Shown here: piece after piece, positions 36,688 through 45,835 of the stretch
Layout of the letters: the number at the start of each line of letters is the position of its first letter
Numbering within the stretch: the stretch's first letter is position 1
Assembly (NCBI RefSeq): GCF_900143185.1
Contig: NZ_FSRQ01000001.1
Location: forward strand, 496,001 to 560,000
Direction of reading: 5' to 3'
Source: Chryseobacterium scophthalmum
Lineage (GTDB): Bacteria > Bacteroidota > Bacteroidia > Flavobacteriales > Weeksellaceae
DNA length: 64,000 nucleotides
The notes under the pieces: generated by a model
Databases searched by the model: none
What the model was told of the DNA's origin: nothing
What the model saw: only the letters and a program-made list of their open reading frames with translations
Position numbers and translations under genes: made by a program

Positions 36688-37275
36688 TTAATCGTTTATA
36701 GCTTTGGAATTGAGATTGGTATCTGCAAGTTTCGAGAGCAGATTATTACAGTTTTTTTCTTCATCTAAGGTAGAAAGCAACTGTTTAAGACAATCTTTTT
36801 CTTTAAGGATTTTTGCGTATGCTGCCAAAGTTCCGTAAGTTGCTATCTCGTAATGCTCAACTTTTTGTGAAGCTGCGATAATTCCTACATCACGTACTGC
36901 GCCTGGTTTTGTTTCTTCCATAATGCTTTTACCTTCGTCTAAAAGTCCTTGCATTGCATCGCATTTTTTTGCCTGTGGTTTTTTCTTTAATGCTTTAAAG
37001 CATGCTTCAAGTCTTTTTACCTGTTCTTTGGTTTCTTCCAAATGGTCGCCGATGGCTTTTTTAAGTTTTGGATCAGTTGCATTTTTCTGCATTTTGGGTA
37101 ATGCTTTTGTAAGCGCTTTTTCTGCCCAGTAAATATCCTTTAAAGCATCTTCAAATAAATCACTCAGATTTTTTGCAGCATCTTTTTTTGCAGGAGTCTT
37201 AGCGGTAGATTTTACAGGAGCTTTTGTCGTTTTTTTAGCTGAATCTTTTTTAGTAGATACACTTTTAGTTTTCAT
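36688..37275 (-). CDS. DUF892 ferritin-like protein with basic N-terminal tail
   Basis: Residues from about 37 onward form a DUF892 (YciE/YciF-type) four-helix bundle. The metal-ligand-like glutamates and histidines lie in LFEDALKDIYWAEKAL, GDHLEETKEQ and QKVEHYEIATYG. Such proteins are ferritin-like and induced by stress in other bacteria. The first 36 residues are an unusual lysine-, threonine-, alanine- and proline-rich tail resembling histone H1 or Dps N-termini, which suggests DNA contact. The gene has its own terminator and lies near other small stress-type genes. Confidence 0.85.
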   Translation of the reverse strand: MKTKSVSTKKDSAKKTTKAPVKSTAKTPAKKDAAKNLSDLFEDALKDIYWAEKALTKALPKMQKNATDPKLKKAIGDHLEETKEQVKRLEACFKALKKKPQAKKCDAMQGLLDEGKSIMEETKPGAVRDVGIIAASQKVEHYEIATYGTLAAYAKILKEKDCLKQLLSTLDEEKNCNNLLSKLADTNLNSKAIND

Positions 37276-37385
37276 AAAAAATTTTGTTAGGTGGTTTACC
37301 TTTTAAAATTACAATTTTCAGACCATCGAAGGTAAAATCTTTACAATGTGGTATGTATTGTAAAATAAGGATTTAAATAAAAATA

Positions 37386-37613
37386 TTATTCCTCTTCTTT
37401 CTTAAAACTGATGACTTCAAAAGCATCATCAGAAGAATATTTTTTACAGCTGTCATCATCAAATTTTTCAGGATTTTTCAGGAAATCATCGATGAATTTT
37501 TTGCTTTCATCGGTATTCGCTGGTGAAATCACAAGATGATATTGTTTTAGTACCGATTCGTCGGCATTTTTCAGAGATTCTTTTTTATGCAATAATGCTT
37601 CTTTATGGGTCAT
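37386..37613 (-). CDS. Small acidic/basic hypothetical protein, 75 aa
   Basis: This is a 75-residue cytosolic protein rich in Lys, Asp and Glu (MTHKEALLHKKESL ... FKKEEE) with one central cysteine. It is predicted to be helical at the start. The family is not recognised. It is preceded by its own AT-rich leader, and its composition and clean frame are coding-like. Its neighbours are stress-type genes on the same strand. Confidence 0.55.
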   Translation of the reverse strand: MTHKEALLHKKESLKNADESVLKQYHLVISPANTDESKKFIDDFLKNPEKFDDDSCKKYSSDDAFEVISFKKEEE

Positions 37614-37732
37614 AAATTTATATTTTTAAAATTGTATTAATTTTTACGTTCTTAATCAAAAGATTTTTAACAATAAACATGCCCACAAATTTTCCTTTTT
37701 CCGTATTTGAATCATTTTCAGATTCTTGTATA

Positions 37733-37761
37733 CAAAAATTGCCTACGTAATGTAGGCAATT
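37733..37761 (-). terminator. Terminator downstream of 37899-38489
   Basis: AATTGCCTAC (37737-37746) and GTAGGCAATT (37752-37761) form a perfect 10-bp stem over GTAAT. Read on the minus strand it is followed by a short T run. It lies about 140 bases past the stop of the minus-strand gene at 37899. Confidence 0.6.
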
Positions 37762-37848
37762 CAAAATCATAATAATATAATTGATTGTGGTGTGCATTGC
37801 ATATATCAATTCGTATGCCATGCATAATTCGTGTGGTATCTAAACTTT

Positions 37849-37889
37849 AATTATGATTATATATGATCATATTATTGTTAATCATAATT
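37849..37889. repeat. Nested AT-rich inverted repeat
   Basis: AATTATGATTA (37849-37859) and TAATCATAATT (37879-37889) are perfect 11-base arms. Between them lies the perfect palindrome ATATGATCATAT (37861-37872). The element sits just after the stop of the minus-strand gene at 37899. It could be a protein-binding site or a cruciform-forming sequence; no T run supports terminator function. Confidence 0.45.
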
Positions 37890-37898
37890 CAATATGAT

Positions 37899-38489
37899 TT
37901 ATTCGAATTGATTTTCAGGACTTCTGAAATTCTGTAAAGTAGGTAAAGCTTTTAAAGCAATTTTTGTTGGCTTTTTCTTTTTAGCTTTTTCTGAACCCAA
38001 TAATTGGCTGACTTCAGTTTTTTCTCCTTTTACAAGATCAAATTTTGTTTCGGTCGTTGTATCTTTGCCGTCCCAAACGATTTTTTTTATTTGAATTAAT
38101 TCAAATTTTCCGTTCTGATAAAAGAATGTATAATATTCTTTTACATCTTTTATTTCACAATAAAGAATAAGATTTCCGTTTTCAATAAGTATGTTCGGAA
38201 CCTGATCGCCACCATATTTTCCATTAGGATATTGAGGATTGAAAACGTCTTTAGAAGAAAATTCTAGTCTAAGTTTTCGGTTGGGTTGCAATAAAAAAAT
38301 CTGCAGCTTTAAGGGTTGTTGTGCATTAACGGTATCCATGGTTAAAATGACCTTATCCTGCAATCCGTCCCTGTTCAGGTCTCCCATTACTTCTCTTACA
38401 CGCACGGTGAAATGTTCAGTATTACTCTGTTGTTGCGAATAAATATTTACAGAAATCAGAACTAAAAATATCAGCAATGTGTTTTTCAT
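37899..38489 (-). CDS. Secreted protein with FG-GAP/VCBS-like start, unknown function
   Basis: This 196-residue protein has a signal peptide (about 1-18, ending IYSQ). Early in the mature part is GDLNRDGLQDKVILTMDT, a calcium-loop-like pattern also found in FG-GAP/VCBS repeats and in secreted proteins that report integer quantities. The middle has beta-type alternation, and the C-terminus is basic (KAKKKKPTK). No catalytic site is visible. The gene stands alone on the minus strand. Confidence 0.6.
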   Translation of the reverse strand: MKNTLLIFLVLISVNIYSQQQSNTEHFTVRVREVMGDLNRDGLQDKVILTMDTVNAQQPLKLQIFLLQPNRKLRLEFSSKDVFNPQYPNGKYGGDQVPNILIENGNLILYCEIKDVKEYYTFFYQNGKFELIQIKKIVWDGKDTTTETKFDLVKGEKTEVSQLLGSEKAKKKKPTKIALKALPTLQNFRSPENQFE

Positions 38490-38917
38490 GGTTTAAATAA
38501 AAGTTTTTTCGAATAAAATATTTTGATGTTTCTATTTATGATTCAAATTAGATATAAAATTCTAAATAAAAATAATCAAGATTTTGAAGGACAAGATAAA
38601 CAAAATCATGATAATAATCGAATATATTATTAAGATAAATTACTTGGTTTTCTTGGCATCATTGTTGCGAATGGGAAGGAAATATTTAATATTTATAAAA
38701 TATATGTAATCTCTACTTTTTGTACGGTTACATAAATTTTATCTGATAAATCATTAAACAAATTTGTGATTTTCGAAATATTTTCAAAGAATTTTTTGAA
38801 TTAATTACTGATAATACAGATTATGATAAAAATGGTTTACAAATAACTGTTTATCGAATTATTGTCAGTATTTTTGAGTCAGAAAAAAATTAACAAACAA
38901 TTGATTTTACCCTAGAT
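38490..38917. other. Divergent intergenic region before the signalling island
   Basis: This 428-base, very AT-rich spacer lies between divergent genes. It contains the -7 candidate at 38869-38876. No reading frame, RNA gene or strong hairpin was seen. Confidence 0.5.
38869..38876 (+). promoter_or_regulatory. Candidate -7 element of the signalling island
   Basis: TATTTTTG matches TAnnTTTG exactly and would start transcription about 35 bases before the ATG at 38918. A clear -33 TTTG at standard spacing is not evident. Confidence 0.35.
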
Positions 38918-40393
38918 ATGATCTTAATCGTTGATGACAATCAAAACAATCTTTTTTCATTAAAAAAATTATTAGAATCTAAAGATTTTCAGGTAGATAC
39001 CGCAGATTCCGGGCCGGAAGCATTAGGGAAAGCATTGAAAAATGATTACGCCTTAATTATCTTGGATGTACAAATGCCGGAAATGGACGGTTTTGAAGTT
39101 GCCGAAACACTTGCAGGATACAGCGGAACCAAAGATATTCCCATCATCTTTTTATCGGCTGTTAATACAGAGAAAAGATTTATTACAAAAGGTTATGCTT
39201 CGGGAGGAAAAGATTATGTTACCAAACCTGTAGATCCTGAAATTTTATTGTTGAAAGTAAAAACCTTTTACAATTTTCAGGAACAGAATATTGCGATGCG
39301 AAAAACTCAGCAAAGTCTTGAGCTTGAAGTAAAAGGCAGACGAGAATCACAGGTGACGATGAAATCGCAAATCGATCATTTTCACTTGATGTTGGAGTCC
39401 TTACCGCAAATTGCATTCACTCTAAACGAAGAAGGAACGGTAGATTTTGTCAACGGAAAATGGTACGAATATTCTCATTCTTACACTACTTTTCCTGAAA
39501 CTCACCCTGATGATTTCAGTATTACAGAAGAATTTTCACGTTGCAAAAAGAAAGGAAAAGCACTTGAATTAGAAATCAGAATTAAAAATATAAAATCCGG
39601 AGACTTTAGATATCATCTCCTTCGCGTCACTCCGGTGCGGGAAGAAAATGTTATCAAAAACTGGGTAGGAACGTTTACCGATATTGATGATCAAAAAAAA
39701 GTAGAGAAAGAGAAGGATGAATTCTTGAGTATCGCAAGTCACGAACTAAAAACTCCTTTAACGAGTATTAAAGCTTATGTTCAGCTTTTAGACCGAAAAT
39801 TAAAACTCAGCAAAGAAAGCGCAGAATCTGGATTCTTGGTTAAAGTTCAGGATCAGATAGAGAAGCTTAATACGTTAATTTCAGACTTGTTAGATGTTTC
39901 TAAAATTGAAAACGGGAAGCTCAAAATCAATAAAAAACCTACCAATCTTGATCAGTTAATACAAAATGCAATCGAAACCATTCTTCAGACTCACGATGAG
40001 AAAAAGGTAAAAATTGATCGTCACGGTTACATTCCGGATATTCTTATTCCTTTGGATGCGATTCGTATTGAGCAGGTTTTGATTAATTTTTTAACCAATG
40101 CCATCAAATACTCTCCGGAAAATCATCAGGTAATTGTTACCACATTTGTAGATGAAGAAGAGCAGGAAGTAAAAGTAAGTGTTACCGATTTTGGAATTGG
40201 TATTCCGGATTTCAAGCAGGAAGCTGTGTTTCATAAGTTTTACCGTGTAGAAGAGTCTTCGCTTCAGTTTCAGGGAATGGGAATTGGACTTTATATCTGT
40301 TCTGAAATTATTAAGCAACATCACGGGAATATTGGAGTTTCGAGTATTATAGACGAGGGTTCTACCTTTTATTTCACATTACCATTAAATTAA
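38918..40393 (+). CDS. Receiver-PAS histidine kinase
   Basis: This is a cytoplasmic hybrid kinase of 491 residues without membrane segments. An N-terminal receiver (1-120; DD pair, phospho-acceptor D50 in LDVQMPEMDG) is followed by a coiled linker and a PAS domain (about 145-260). HisKA follows with H275 in IASHELKTP, then HATPase_c with the N-box NFLTNAIKYS and G-boxes DFGIGIP and GMGIGLYI. A receiver in front of the kinase suggests that it is itself a target of another kinase. It is the first gene of the island and lies four bases upstream of the large hybrid kinase, so they are co-transcribed. Confidence 0.9.
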   Translation: MILIVDDNQNNLFSLKKLLESKDFQVDTADSGPEALGKALKNDYALIILDVQMPEMDGFEVAETLAGYSGTKDIPIIFLSAVNTEKRFITKGYASGGKDYVTKPVDPEILLLKVKTFYNFQEQNIAMRKTQQSLELEVKGRRESQVTMKSQIDHFHLMLESLPQIAFTLNEEGTVDFVNGKWYEYSHSYTTFPETHPDDFSITEEFSRCKKKGKALELEIRIKNIKSGDFRYHLLRVTPVREENVIKNWVGTFTDIDDQKKVEKEKDEFLSIASHELKTPLTSIKAYVQLLDRKLKLSKESAESGFLVKVQDQIEKLNTLISDLLDVSKIENGKLKINKKPTNLDQLIQNAIETILQTHDEKKVKIDRHGYIPDILIPLDAIRIEQVLINFLTNAIKYSPENHQVIVTTFVDEEEQEVKVSVTDFGIGIPDFKQEAVFHKFYRVEESSLQFQGMGIGLYICSEIIKQHHGNIGVSSIIDEGSTFYFTLPLN

Positions 40394-40397
40394 TTTT

Positions 40398-43300
40398 ATG
40401 CCGAAAAAAATATTAAGAAATCTGCAGTTCGGTGTCGGTTTTTCATTGTTGATACTGATTGCAAGCTCAATTGCTTCATATCTGAGTATTCAGAATCAGA
40501 TGAATCATCGTGAAAGTGTAGGAAAAAGTAGACGTGCAGCAACTGCCGTAAAAGATGTTTTGGTAGCGCTTTTAGATGCGGAAACCGGAAGTCGCGGTTA
40601 TCAGCTTACCGGAAGAGAAAGTTTTCTGGAACCTTACAATCGTAGTTTAAATGAATATTCAAAAGCGATTGAGCTTGCAAAAAATATGGATGTTGCAGAT
40701 CCAAAGCAGCAAAAACGTTTAGATCTTTTAGAACAGAATGTTGAAAAAAGCATCAATAATCTGAAGTTTTATGTTGAAAACAGACGCAAAGGTATTGTGA
40801 TGACTCAAGATCAGATCTTAGAGAGTAAGATTTACATGGATAAATGCCGTGAAGTGGTCAATGATTTTGTAAAGTATGAAGAATCTCAGCTTGAAATAAA
40901 AAACAAAGACCTCAATCGTTCCTCGAATACAACGGTGTTATTCATCATGTTTTCAGCGCTTTCTGCAATTGTAGTAACCGTGTTTTTCTATCTGAAATTA
41001 AGATCGGATCTTGTACGCAGAGAAAAACTTGAAAAAGATTTAAGAGATAAAGATGCACAAATATCGAGACGTGTAACCGCTATTCAGCAGATTGCAAACC
41101 GAGTAGCGAATGGTGATTACAGTCAAAAAGCGGTAGATAATTCTCAAGACGATTTGGGAGATTTGGTAGGTTCTCTTAATCACATGACAGAATCTTTAAA
41201 ATTATCTTTTGAAACCATTAATAAAAGTGATTGGCGACAAAAAGGTTTGGCTTTATTAAACGAATCTTTAGTAGGAAACCAATCGGTAAAAGAAATATCA
41301 GAAAATTCTCTGTATCAAATCATCGATTACGGAAAATGCATCAACGGATCTTTATATGTATTTGATGAAGGAATTTTAAGACTCAATTCAGCTTTCGGTT
41401 TAGAAAGCAATATGAAAAAAAGTTTTGAGCCAGGAGAAGGAATGATTGGTCAAACCTTCGTTAACGAAAGACCTACAGTTTATAATGATCTTAAAGAAGA
41501 AGATTTTATAGTAAGCTTTTCAAGCAGCAAACTTAAAACAAATGGATTGTTATTAATTCCTGTACTTTTTGATGGTCACAGTATTGGTGTGTTAGAATTA
41601 GCTTCACTGACTAATTTTGATGAAGACAGAATCGATTTTTTTGTAGAATGCACAAGAAATATCGGAATTGCGCTTAATGCTGCAAAAGGACGTGAAAAAG
41701 AACAGCAATTATTAGAAGAAACTCAGGCTCAGTCTGAAGAATTACAGGTGCAACATTCTGAATTGGAAAACCTTAATACAGAACTGGAAGCTCAAACTCA
41801 AAAACTTCAGGCTTCTGAAGAAGAACTGAGAGTACAGCAGGAAGAACTGATGCAGGCAAATGCTGAACTGGAAGAACGTTCAAGATTGCTGGAAGATAAA
41901 AATCATATGATTGCCGAACGAAATAATGAAATTCAGAAAAAGGTTGAAGAACTGGCGTTAAGCACTAAATACAAGTCTGAGTTTTTGGCAAATATGTCTC
42001 ATGAATTGCGTACTCCTTTGAACTCGATTCTTCTTCTTTCACGATTAATGGTAGAAAATCCTGAAGAAAATCTGAATGAAGATCAGATAGAATCTGCAAA
42101 AGTGATTCAAAGTTCCGGAAGTAGTTTGTTGACATTGATTGACGAAATTTTAGATTTAGCTAAAATAGAATCCGGGAAAATGACCTTAGAATATCATGAT
42201 GTTGAAATTTCTGAAGTTGTAAAAGATTTAAAAAGTCTTTTTAATCCTGTGTTTTTAGATAAAAAGCTTCAATTTAATATCAATATTGATAAAGAAGTTG
42301 AAAACGTTATCGAAACAGACCGTTTGCGTGTTGATCAGGTTTTACGAAATCTTCTTTCCAATTCATTGAAATTTACAAAACATGGAAGCATTGATTTAAA
42401 CATTAAAAAAGATCCTAAAAATAAAGATTTCATCATTTTCTCTGTGAAAGATACAGGAATCGGAATTCCGGAAGACAAGCAGAGAATTATCTTTGAAGCT
42501 TTCCAGCAAGCAGATGGTTCTACCCGCAGAAAGTTTGGAGGAACCGGTTTAGGACTGTCGATAAGCCGTGAAATTGCAAGATTATTGGGTGGAGAATTAA
42601 GCTTAACGAGTAAAGTAAATGAAGGAAGTGAGTTTAGTTTTAATATTCCGATTAAGCCGGTTGCAGAAATCGTAACTCATGAAACCGATCAGCAATTGGT
42701 AGATATTATTCGTGAAGATGTAGAAGTAATTCAGAATATTCTGGACGATGGTGAAACGGAATATTATGAAAAAATTGTTCTTGAAATCCCTGAAAGTGTT
42801 GATGACGACAGAGATCAGATCAATGAAGACGATAAAGTAATTTTAATTATTGAAGACGATACCAATTTTGCAAAAGCATTATTGAAATACGCAAGAACCC
42901 AGGATTACAAAGGAATCGTTGTGGTAAGAGGTGATCATGCTTTAGCTGCTGCACAACAATATCATCCACAAGCGATTTTATTGGATGTACAGCTTCCTGT
43001 AAAAGACGGCTGGAAAGTAATGGATGAACTAAAATCTAATCCTGAAACCAAGCATATTCCTGTACACATGATGTCTGTACTTCATGTGAAAAAAGAAAGC
43101 CTGATGAAAGGTGCTATTGATTTCATTAACAAGCCAATGGCTTTAGATCAGATGGCAGATGTTTTCAAAAAAATTGAAGAAGCGATCAGAAAATCTCCTC
43201 AAAAAGTGCTGATTGTGGAAGAAAATGCAAAACACGCAAGTGCATTGTCTTATTTCTTAAGCAACTTTAATATCTCTTTATCTATTGAGAACAACGTTGA

Positions 43301-44006
43301 AGATGTGGTGAAAGCATTAACCTCAAACCAAACAGATTGTGTGATCTTAGACATCGGGGACTCTCGTGGAAATGAATATCAGGTAATCGAATCTATTAAA
43401 AGTTATGATGGTCTCGAAAACTTGCCGATCATTATTTTTACGGAAAGAAACTTATCTCAGTCTGAAGAGCTTAAAATTAAGCAGTATGCAGATTCTATCG
43501 TAGTGAAAACTGCGCATTCTTATCAGAGAATTTTAGATGAAGTCGGCTTATTTTTACATTTAGTTGAAGAAAAAAATAATTCTTTAGAAAATGTAAGAAC
43601 AAAAACTTTAGGCTCATTAACAGAAGTTTTGAGTGGTAAAAAGATTTTAATTACAGATGATGATGCCCGAAATATTTTCTCTCTAACCAAATCTTTAGAA
43701 AAATATAAAGTGGAAGCGATCGTTGCAATGGACGGAAAGCACGCCTTGGAACAGATCAAGCAAAATCCTGATATCGACGTGATTTTAATGGATATGATGA
43801 TGCCCGAAATGGATGGTTATGAAACCATTCAGGAAATCAGAAAAATGCCGAAATTTGCAAAACTTCCTATTATTGCCATTACCGCAAAAGCAATGATTGG
43901 AGACCGCCAGAAATGCATTGATGCAGGAGCTTCAGACTATATTTCAAAACCTGTAGATATTGATCAGCTATTGTCCTTGCTTAGAGTGTGGTTGTATGAA
44001 ATTTAA
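40398..44006 (+). CDS. CHASE3-HAMP-GAF hybrid histidine kinase with three receivers
   Basis: This 1202-residue membrane protein has TM1 at about 11-30 and a CHASE3 sensor (DAETGSRGYQLTGRE near 55-70). TM2 is near 177-200, with HAMP, GAF (about 290-430) and a long glutamine/glutamate-rich coiled coil (about 430-525) after it. HisKA with H535 in ANMSHELRTP and HATPase_c (DTGIGIP, GTGLGLSI) follow. Receiver 1 (about 812-930) has LDVQLPVKDG. Receiver 2 (about 935-1055) is divergent, with LDIGDSRGNEY. Receiver 3 (about 1080-1200) has LMDMMMPEMDG. Multi-receiver kinases of this kind distribute phosphate among several partners; the stand-alone receivers and CheR/CheB downstream are the obvious ones. 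Confidence 0.92.
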   Translation: MPKKILRNLQFGVGFSLLILIASSIASYLSIQNQMNHRESVGKSRRAATAVKDVLVALLDAETGSRGYQLTGRESFLEPYNRSLNEYSKAIELAKNMDVADPKQQKRLDLLEQNVEKSINNLKFYVENRRKGIVMTQDQILESKIYMDKCREVVNDFVKYEESQLEIKNKDLNRSSNTTVLFIMFSALSAIVVTVFFYLKLRSDLVRREKLEKDLRDKDAQISRRVTAIQQIANRVANGDYSQKAVDNSQDDLGDLVGSLNHMTESLKLSFETINKSDWRQKGLALLNESLVGNQSVKEISENSLYQIIDYGKCINGSLYVFDEGILRLNSAFGLESNMKKSFEPGEGMIGQTFVNERPTVYNDLKEEDFIVSFSSSKLKTNGLLLIPVLFDGHSIGVLELASLTNFDEDRIDFFVECTRNIGIALNAAKGREKEQQLLEETQAQSEELQVQHSELENLNTELEAQTQKLQASEEELRVQQEELMQANAELEERSRLLEDKNHMIAERNNEIQKKVEELALSTKYKSEFLANMSHELRTPLNSILLLSRLMVENPEENLNEDQIESAKVIQSSGSSLLTLIDEILDLAKIESGKMTLEYHDVEISEVVKDLKSLFNPVFLDKKLQFNINIDKEVENVIETDRLRVDQVLRNLLSNSLKFTKHGSIDLNIKKDPKNKDFIIFSVKDTGIGIPEDKQRIIFEAFQQADGSTRRKFGGTGLGLSISREIARLLGGELSLTSKVNEGSEFSFNIPIKPVAEIVTHETDQQLVDIIREDVEVIQNILDDGETEYYEKIVLEIPESVDDDRDQINEDDKVILIIEDDTNFAKALLKYARTQDYKGIVVVRGDHALAAAQQYHPQAILLDVQLPVKDGWKVMDELKSNPETKHIPVHMMSVLHVKKESLMKGAIDFINKPMALDQMADVFKKIEEAIRKSPQKVLIVEENAKHASALSYFLSNFNISLSIENNVEDVVKALTSNQTDCVILDIGDSRGNEYQVIESIKSYDGLENLPIIIFTERNLSQSEELKIKQYADSIVVKTAHSYQRILDEVGLFLHLVEEKNNSLENVRTKTLGSLTEVLSGKKILITDDDARNIFSLTKSLEKYKVEAIVAMDGKHALEQIKQNPDIDVILMDMMMPEMDGYETIQEIRKMPKFAKLPIIAITAKAMIGDRQKCIDAGASDYISKPVDIDQLLSLLRVWLYEI

Positions 44007-44021
44007 ACAGATAAAATTCTG

Positions 44022-44387
44022 ATGAATAAGAAAATCTTAATAGTGGATGATGATCCGCGAAATATATTTGCCCTAAAACTGACTTTAAAAGCGAGAGGAT
44101 ATCAGATTGAGAGCTCTACAATGGCTTTGGAAGCAATTGATATGCTCAAAAAAGATCAAGATATTTCTGTTGTTTTGATGGATATGATGATGCCCGAAAT
44201 GGATGGTTATGAAGCGATAAAAATTATCCGAAATACACCGGAAATCAGCCAGATTCCTGTTATTGCAGTTACCGCGCAGGCAATGCCCGAAGATCGTCAG
44301 AAATGTCTGGATGCGGGAGCGCAGGATTATGTTTCAAAACCGATCAATGTTGATATATTGTTAACGGCTGTCGAAAAACTTTCTTAA
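44022..44387 (+). CDS. Stand-alone response regulator receiver
   Basis: This 121-residue CheY-like single-domain receiver has an acidic pocket DDD (9-11), phospho-acceptor D54 in LMDMMMPEMDG, the conserved T in AVTAQAM and K in YVSKPI. It has no output domain, so it must signal by protein contact or as a phosphate relay. It closely resembles receiver 3 of the preceding kinase, with a 36-base identical nucleotide stretch (43788-43823 and 44178-44213). It ends three bases before cheR. Confidence 0.9.
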   Translation: MNKKILIVDDDPRNIFALKLTLKARGYQIESSTMALEAIDMLKKDQDISVVLMDMMMPEMDGYEAIKIIRNTPEISQIPVIAVTAQAMPEDRQKCLDAGAQDYVSKPINVDILLTAVEKLS

Positions 44388-44389
44388 AA

Positions 44390-45220
44390 ATGCTCGAACC
44401 AAGTATCATAAAAGATGAAGAAGTAGAATTTCTTATTAAAGATGTCTACGAACTGTACGGATACGATTTTTCCGGGTACAGCAGAGCTTCTTTTAAACGG
44501 AGGGTAAACCGTATTTGCTTGATAGAAAGATTCACAAGCTTTGCAGAATTGCGTTATACCCTCATCAATGAGCCGGAATATTTGAAACGTTTTGTAGAAG
44601 AAGTAACGGTAAATGTTACCGAAATGTTCCGTGATCCTCATTTTTTTAAAGGATTAAGAGAAAAAATTTTACCGCAGTTGGGAACTTATCCTTTGATCCG
44701 AATTTGGGTTGCAGGTTGTTCTACAGGCGAAGAAGCATATTCTATGGCAATCTTATTGAAAGAAGCCAATTTGTATCATAAATCTTTGATCTACGGAACA
44801 GATTTGAATCCTTCGGTTTTAGAAACAGCAAGAGCAGGAGTTTTTCCTTTGCAGCAAATGAAATTATATTCTGAAAATTATATGCTTTCTGGCGGGAAAA
44901 AAGATTTTTCAGATTATTATACTGCGAATTATGATAGTGTAAAATTTGATAAAAGCCTGCAGGAAAAATTGATTTTATCGACCCATAATCTGGTTTCAGA
45001 TAGCTCTTTTAACAGCTTTCAGTTGATTATTTGCAGAAACGTTCTTATATATTTTGACCGTGGTTTGCAGGAAAGAGTTTTCAGACTTTTTGATAACAGT
45101 TTAGAAAATTTAGGCTTTTTGGCTTTAGGAGCAAAAGAGACGATTAGATTTTCTAAATTAGACAAAAATTTCCACCAGATTGATGATCAGAGAATCTGGA
45201 AAAAAATAGATCATCACTAA
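44390..45220 (+). CDS. cheR: CheR-type protein-glutamate methyltransferase
   Basis: These 276 residues have an N-terminal helical CheR_N domain (to about 80; YSRASFKRRVNR, TVNVTEMFRD). A SAM-dependent methyltransferase fold follows, with the glycine-rich motif WVAGCSTGEEAYS near 105-117, the acidic SAM contact YGTDLNP, and the CheR signature FQLIICRNVLIYF. Normally CheR methylates chemoreceptors, but no receptor is encoded here. It may instead modify the CHASE3 kinase, whose coiled coil is glutamate-rich; that is inference. It is tightly linked to the flanking genes. Confidence 0.92.
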   Translation: MLEPSIIKDEEVEFLIKDVYELYGYDFSGYSRASFKRRVNRICLIERFTSFAELRYTLINEPEYLKRFVEEVTVNVTEMFRDPHFFKGLREKILPQLGTYPLIRIWVAGCSTGEEAYSMAILLKEANLYHKSLIYGTDLNPSVLETARAGVFPLQQMKLYSENYMLSGGKKDFSDYYTANYDSVKFDKSLQEKLILSTHNLVSDSSFNSFQLIICRNVLIYFDRGLQERVFRLFDNSLENLGFLALGAKETIRFSKLDKNFHQIDDQRIWKKIDHH

Positions 45221-45231
45221 TATTTTTTTAT

Positions 45232-45804
45232 ATGCAAACTGAAGGCAAAAATACAGAATTGGTTTTGATCGGTGGATCTGCAGGAAGTCTGCAGGTTATT
45301 TTGGAAATGATTAAAAACATCAATGAGAAATTAAACTTTCCCATCATATTGGTGCTACACAGAAAAGCACAATCAACCAATATTTTGCAGACTTTACTTC
45401 AACAGTTTATTTCAACTGAAGTGGTAGAGATTGATGATAAAACGGATATTAAAAAAAATAAAATTTATATCGTTCCCGCAGATTATCATCTTTTATTTGA
45501 AAACAAAAAAACGATGTCTCTGGACAGTTCTGAGAAGATGAATTATTCGAGGCCGTCAATTGATGTCACTTTTAAGTCTGCTGCAGAAGTTTACGGAAAA
45601 ACTTTGGTCGGGATTTTGCTTTCAGGAGCCAATGCAGACGGAGTAGAAGGTTTGTCTTATATTAAAAAAAATAACGGCAAAGTCTGGATTCAGAATCCGG
45701 AAACAGCCGAGGTAAATTATATGCCAAAACACGCTGTGGAAGAAGTAAAATATGATCTGCTCATCACACCAGATAATCTGGCAGATTATATCAATGAATT
45801 ATAA
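45232..45804 (+). CDS. cheB: CheB-type methylesterase domain, receiver-less
   Basis: These 190 residues correspond only to the catalytic half of CheB. The triad is visible as S16 (GGSAGS), H43 (LVLHRKAQ) and D136 (SGANADG), with spacing matching the family. The regulatory receiver found in chemotaxis CheB is absent, so activity cannot be controlled by phosphorylation of the same chain. The stand-alone receivers next to it may supply control in trans. The gene is 11 bases after cheR and shares its transcript. Confidence 0.9.
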   Translation: MQTEGKNTELVLIGGSAGSLQVILEMIKNINEKLNFPIILVLHRKAQSTNILQTLLQQFISTEVVEIDDKTDIKKNKIYIVPADYHLLFENKKTMSLDSSEKMNYSRPSIDVTFKSAAEVYGKTLVGILLSGANADGVEGLSYIKKNNGKVWIQNPETAEVNYMPKHAVEEVKYDLLITPDNLADYINEL

Positions 45805-45835
45805 AAAATAAACTAATTAAAGCTAAATAAAGAAT

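Noticed and set aside
37618..37821. 67-residue minus-strand frame
   Set aside because: It runs through a strong terminator hairpin (37737-37761) and palindromic spacer, shows no coding-like composition, and ends just before the real 37386-37613 gene.
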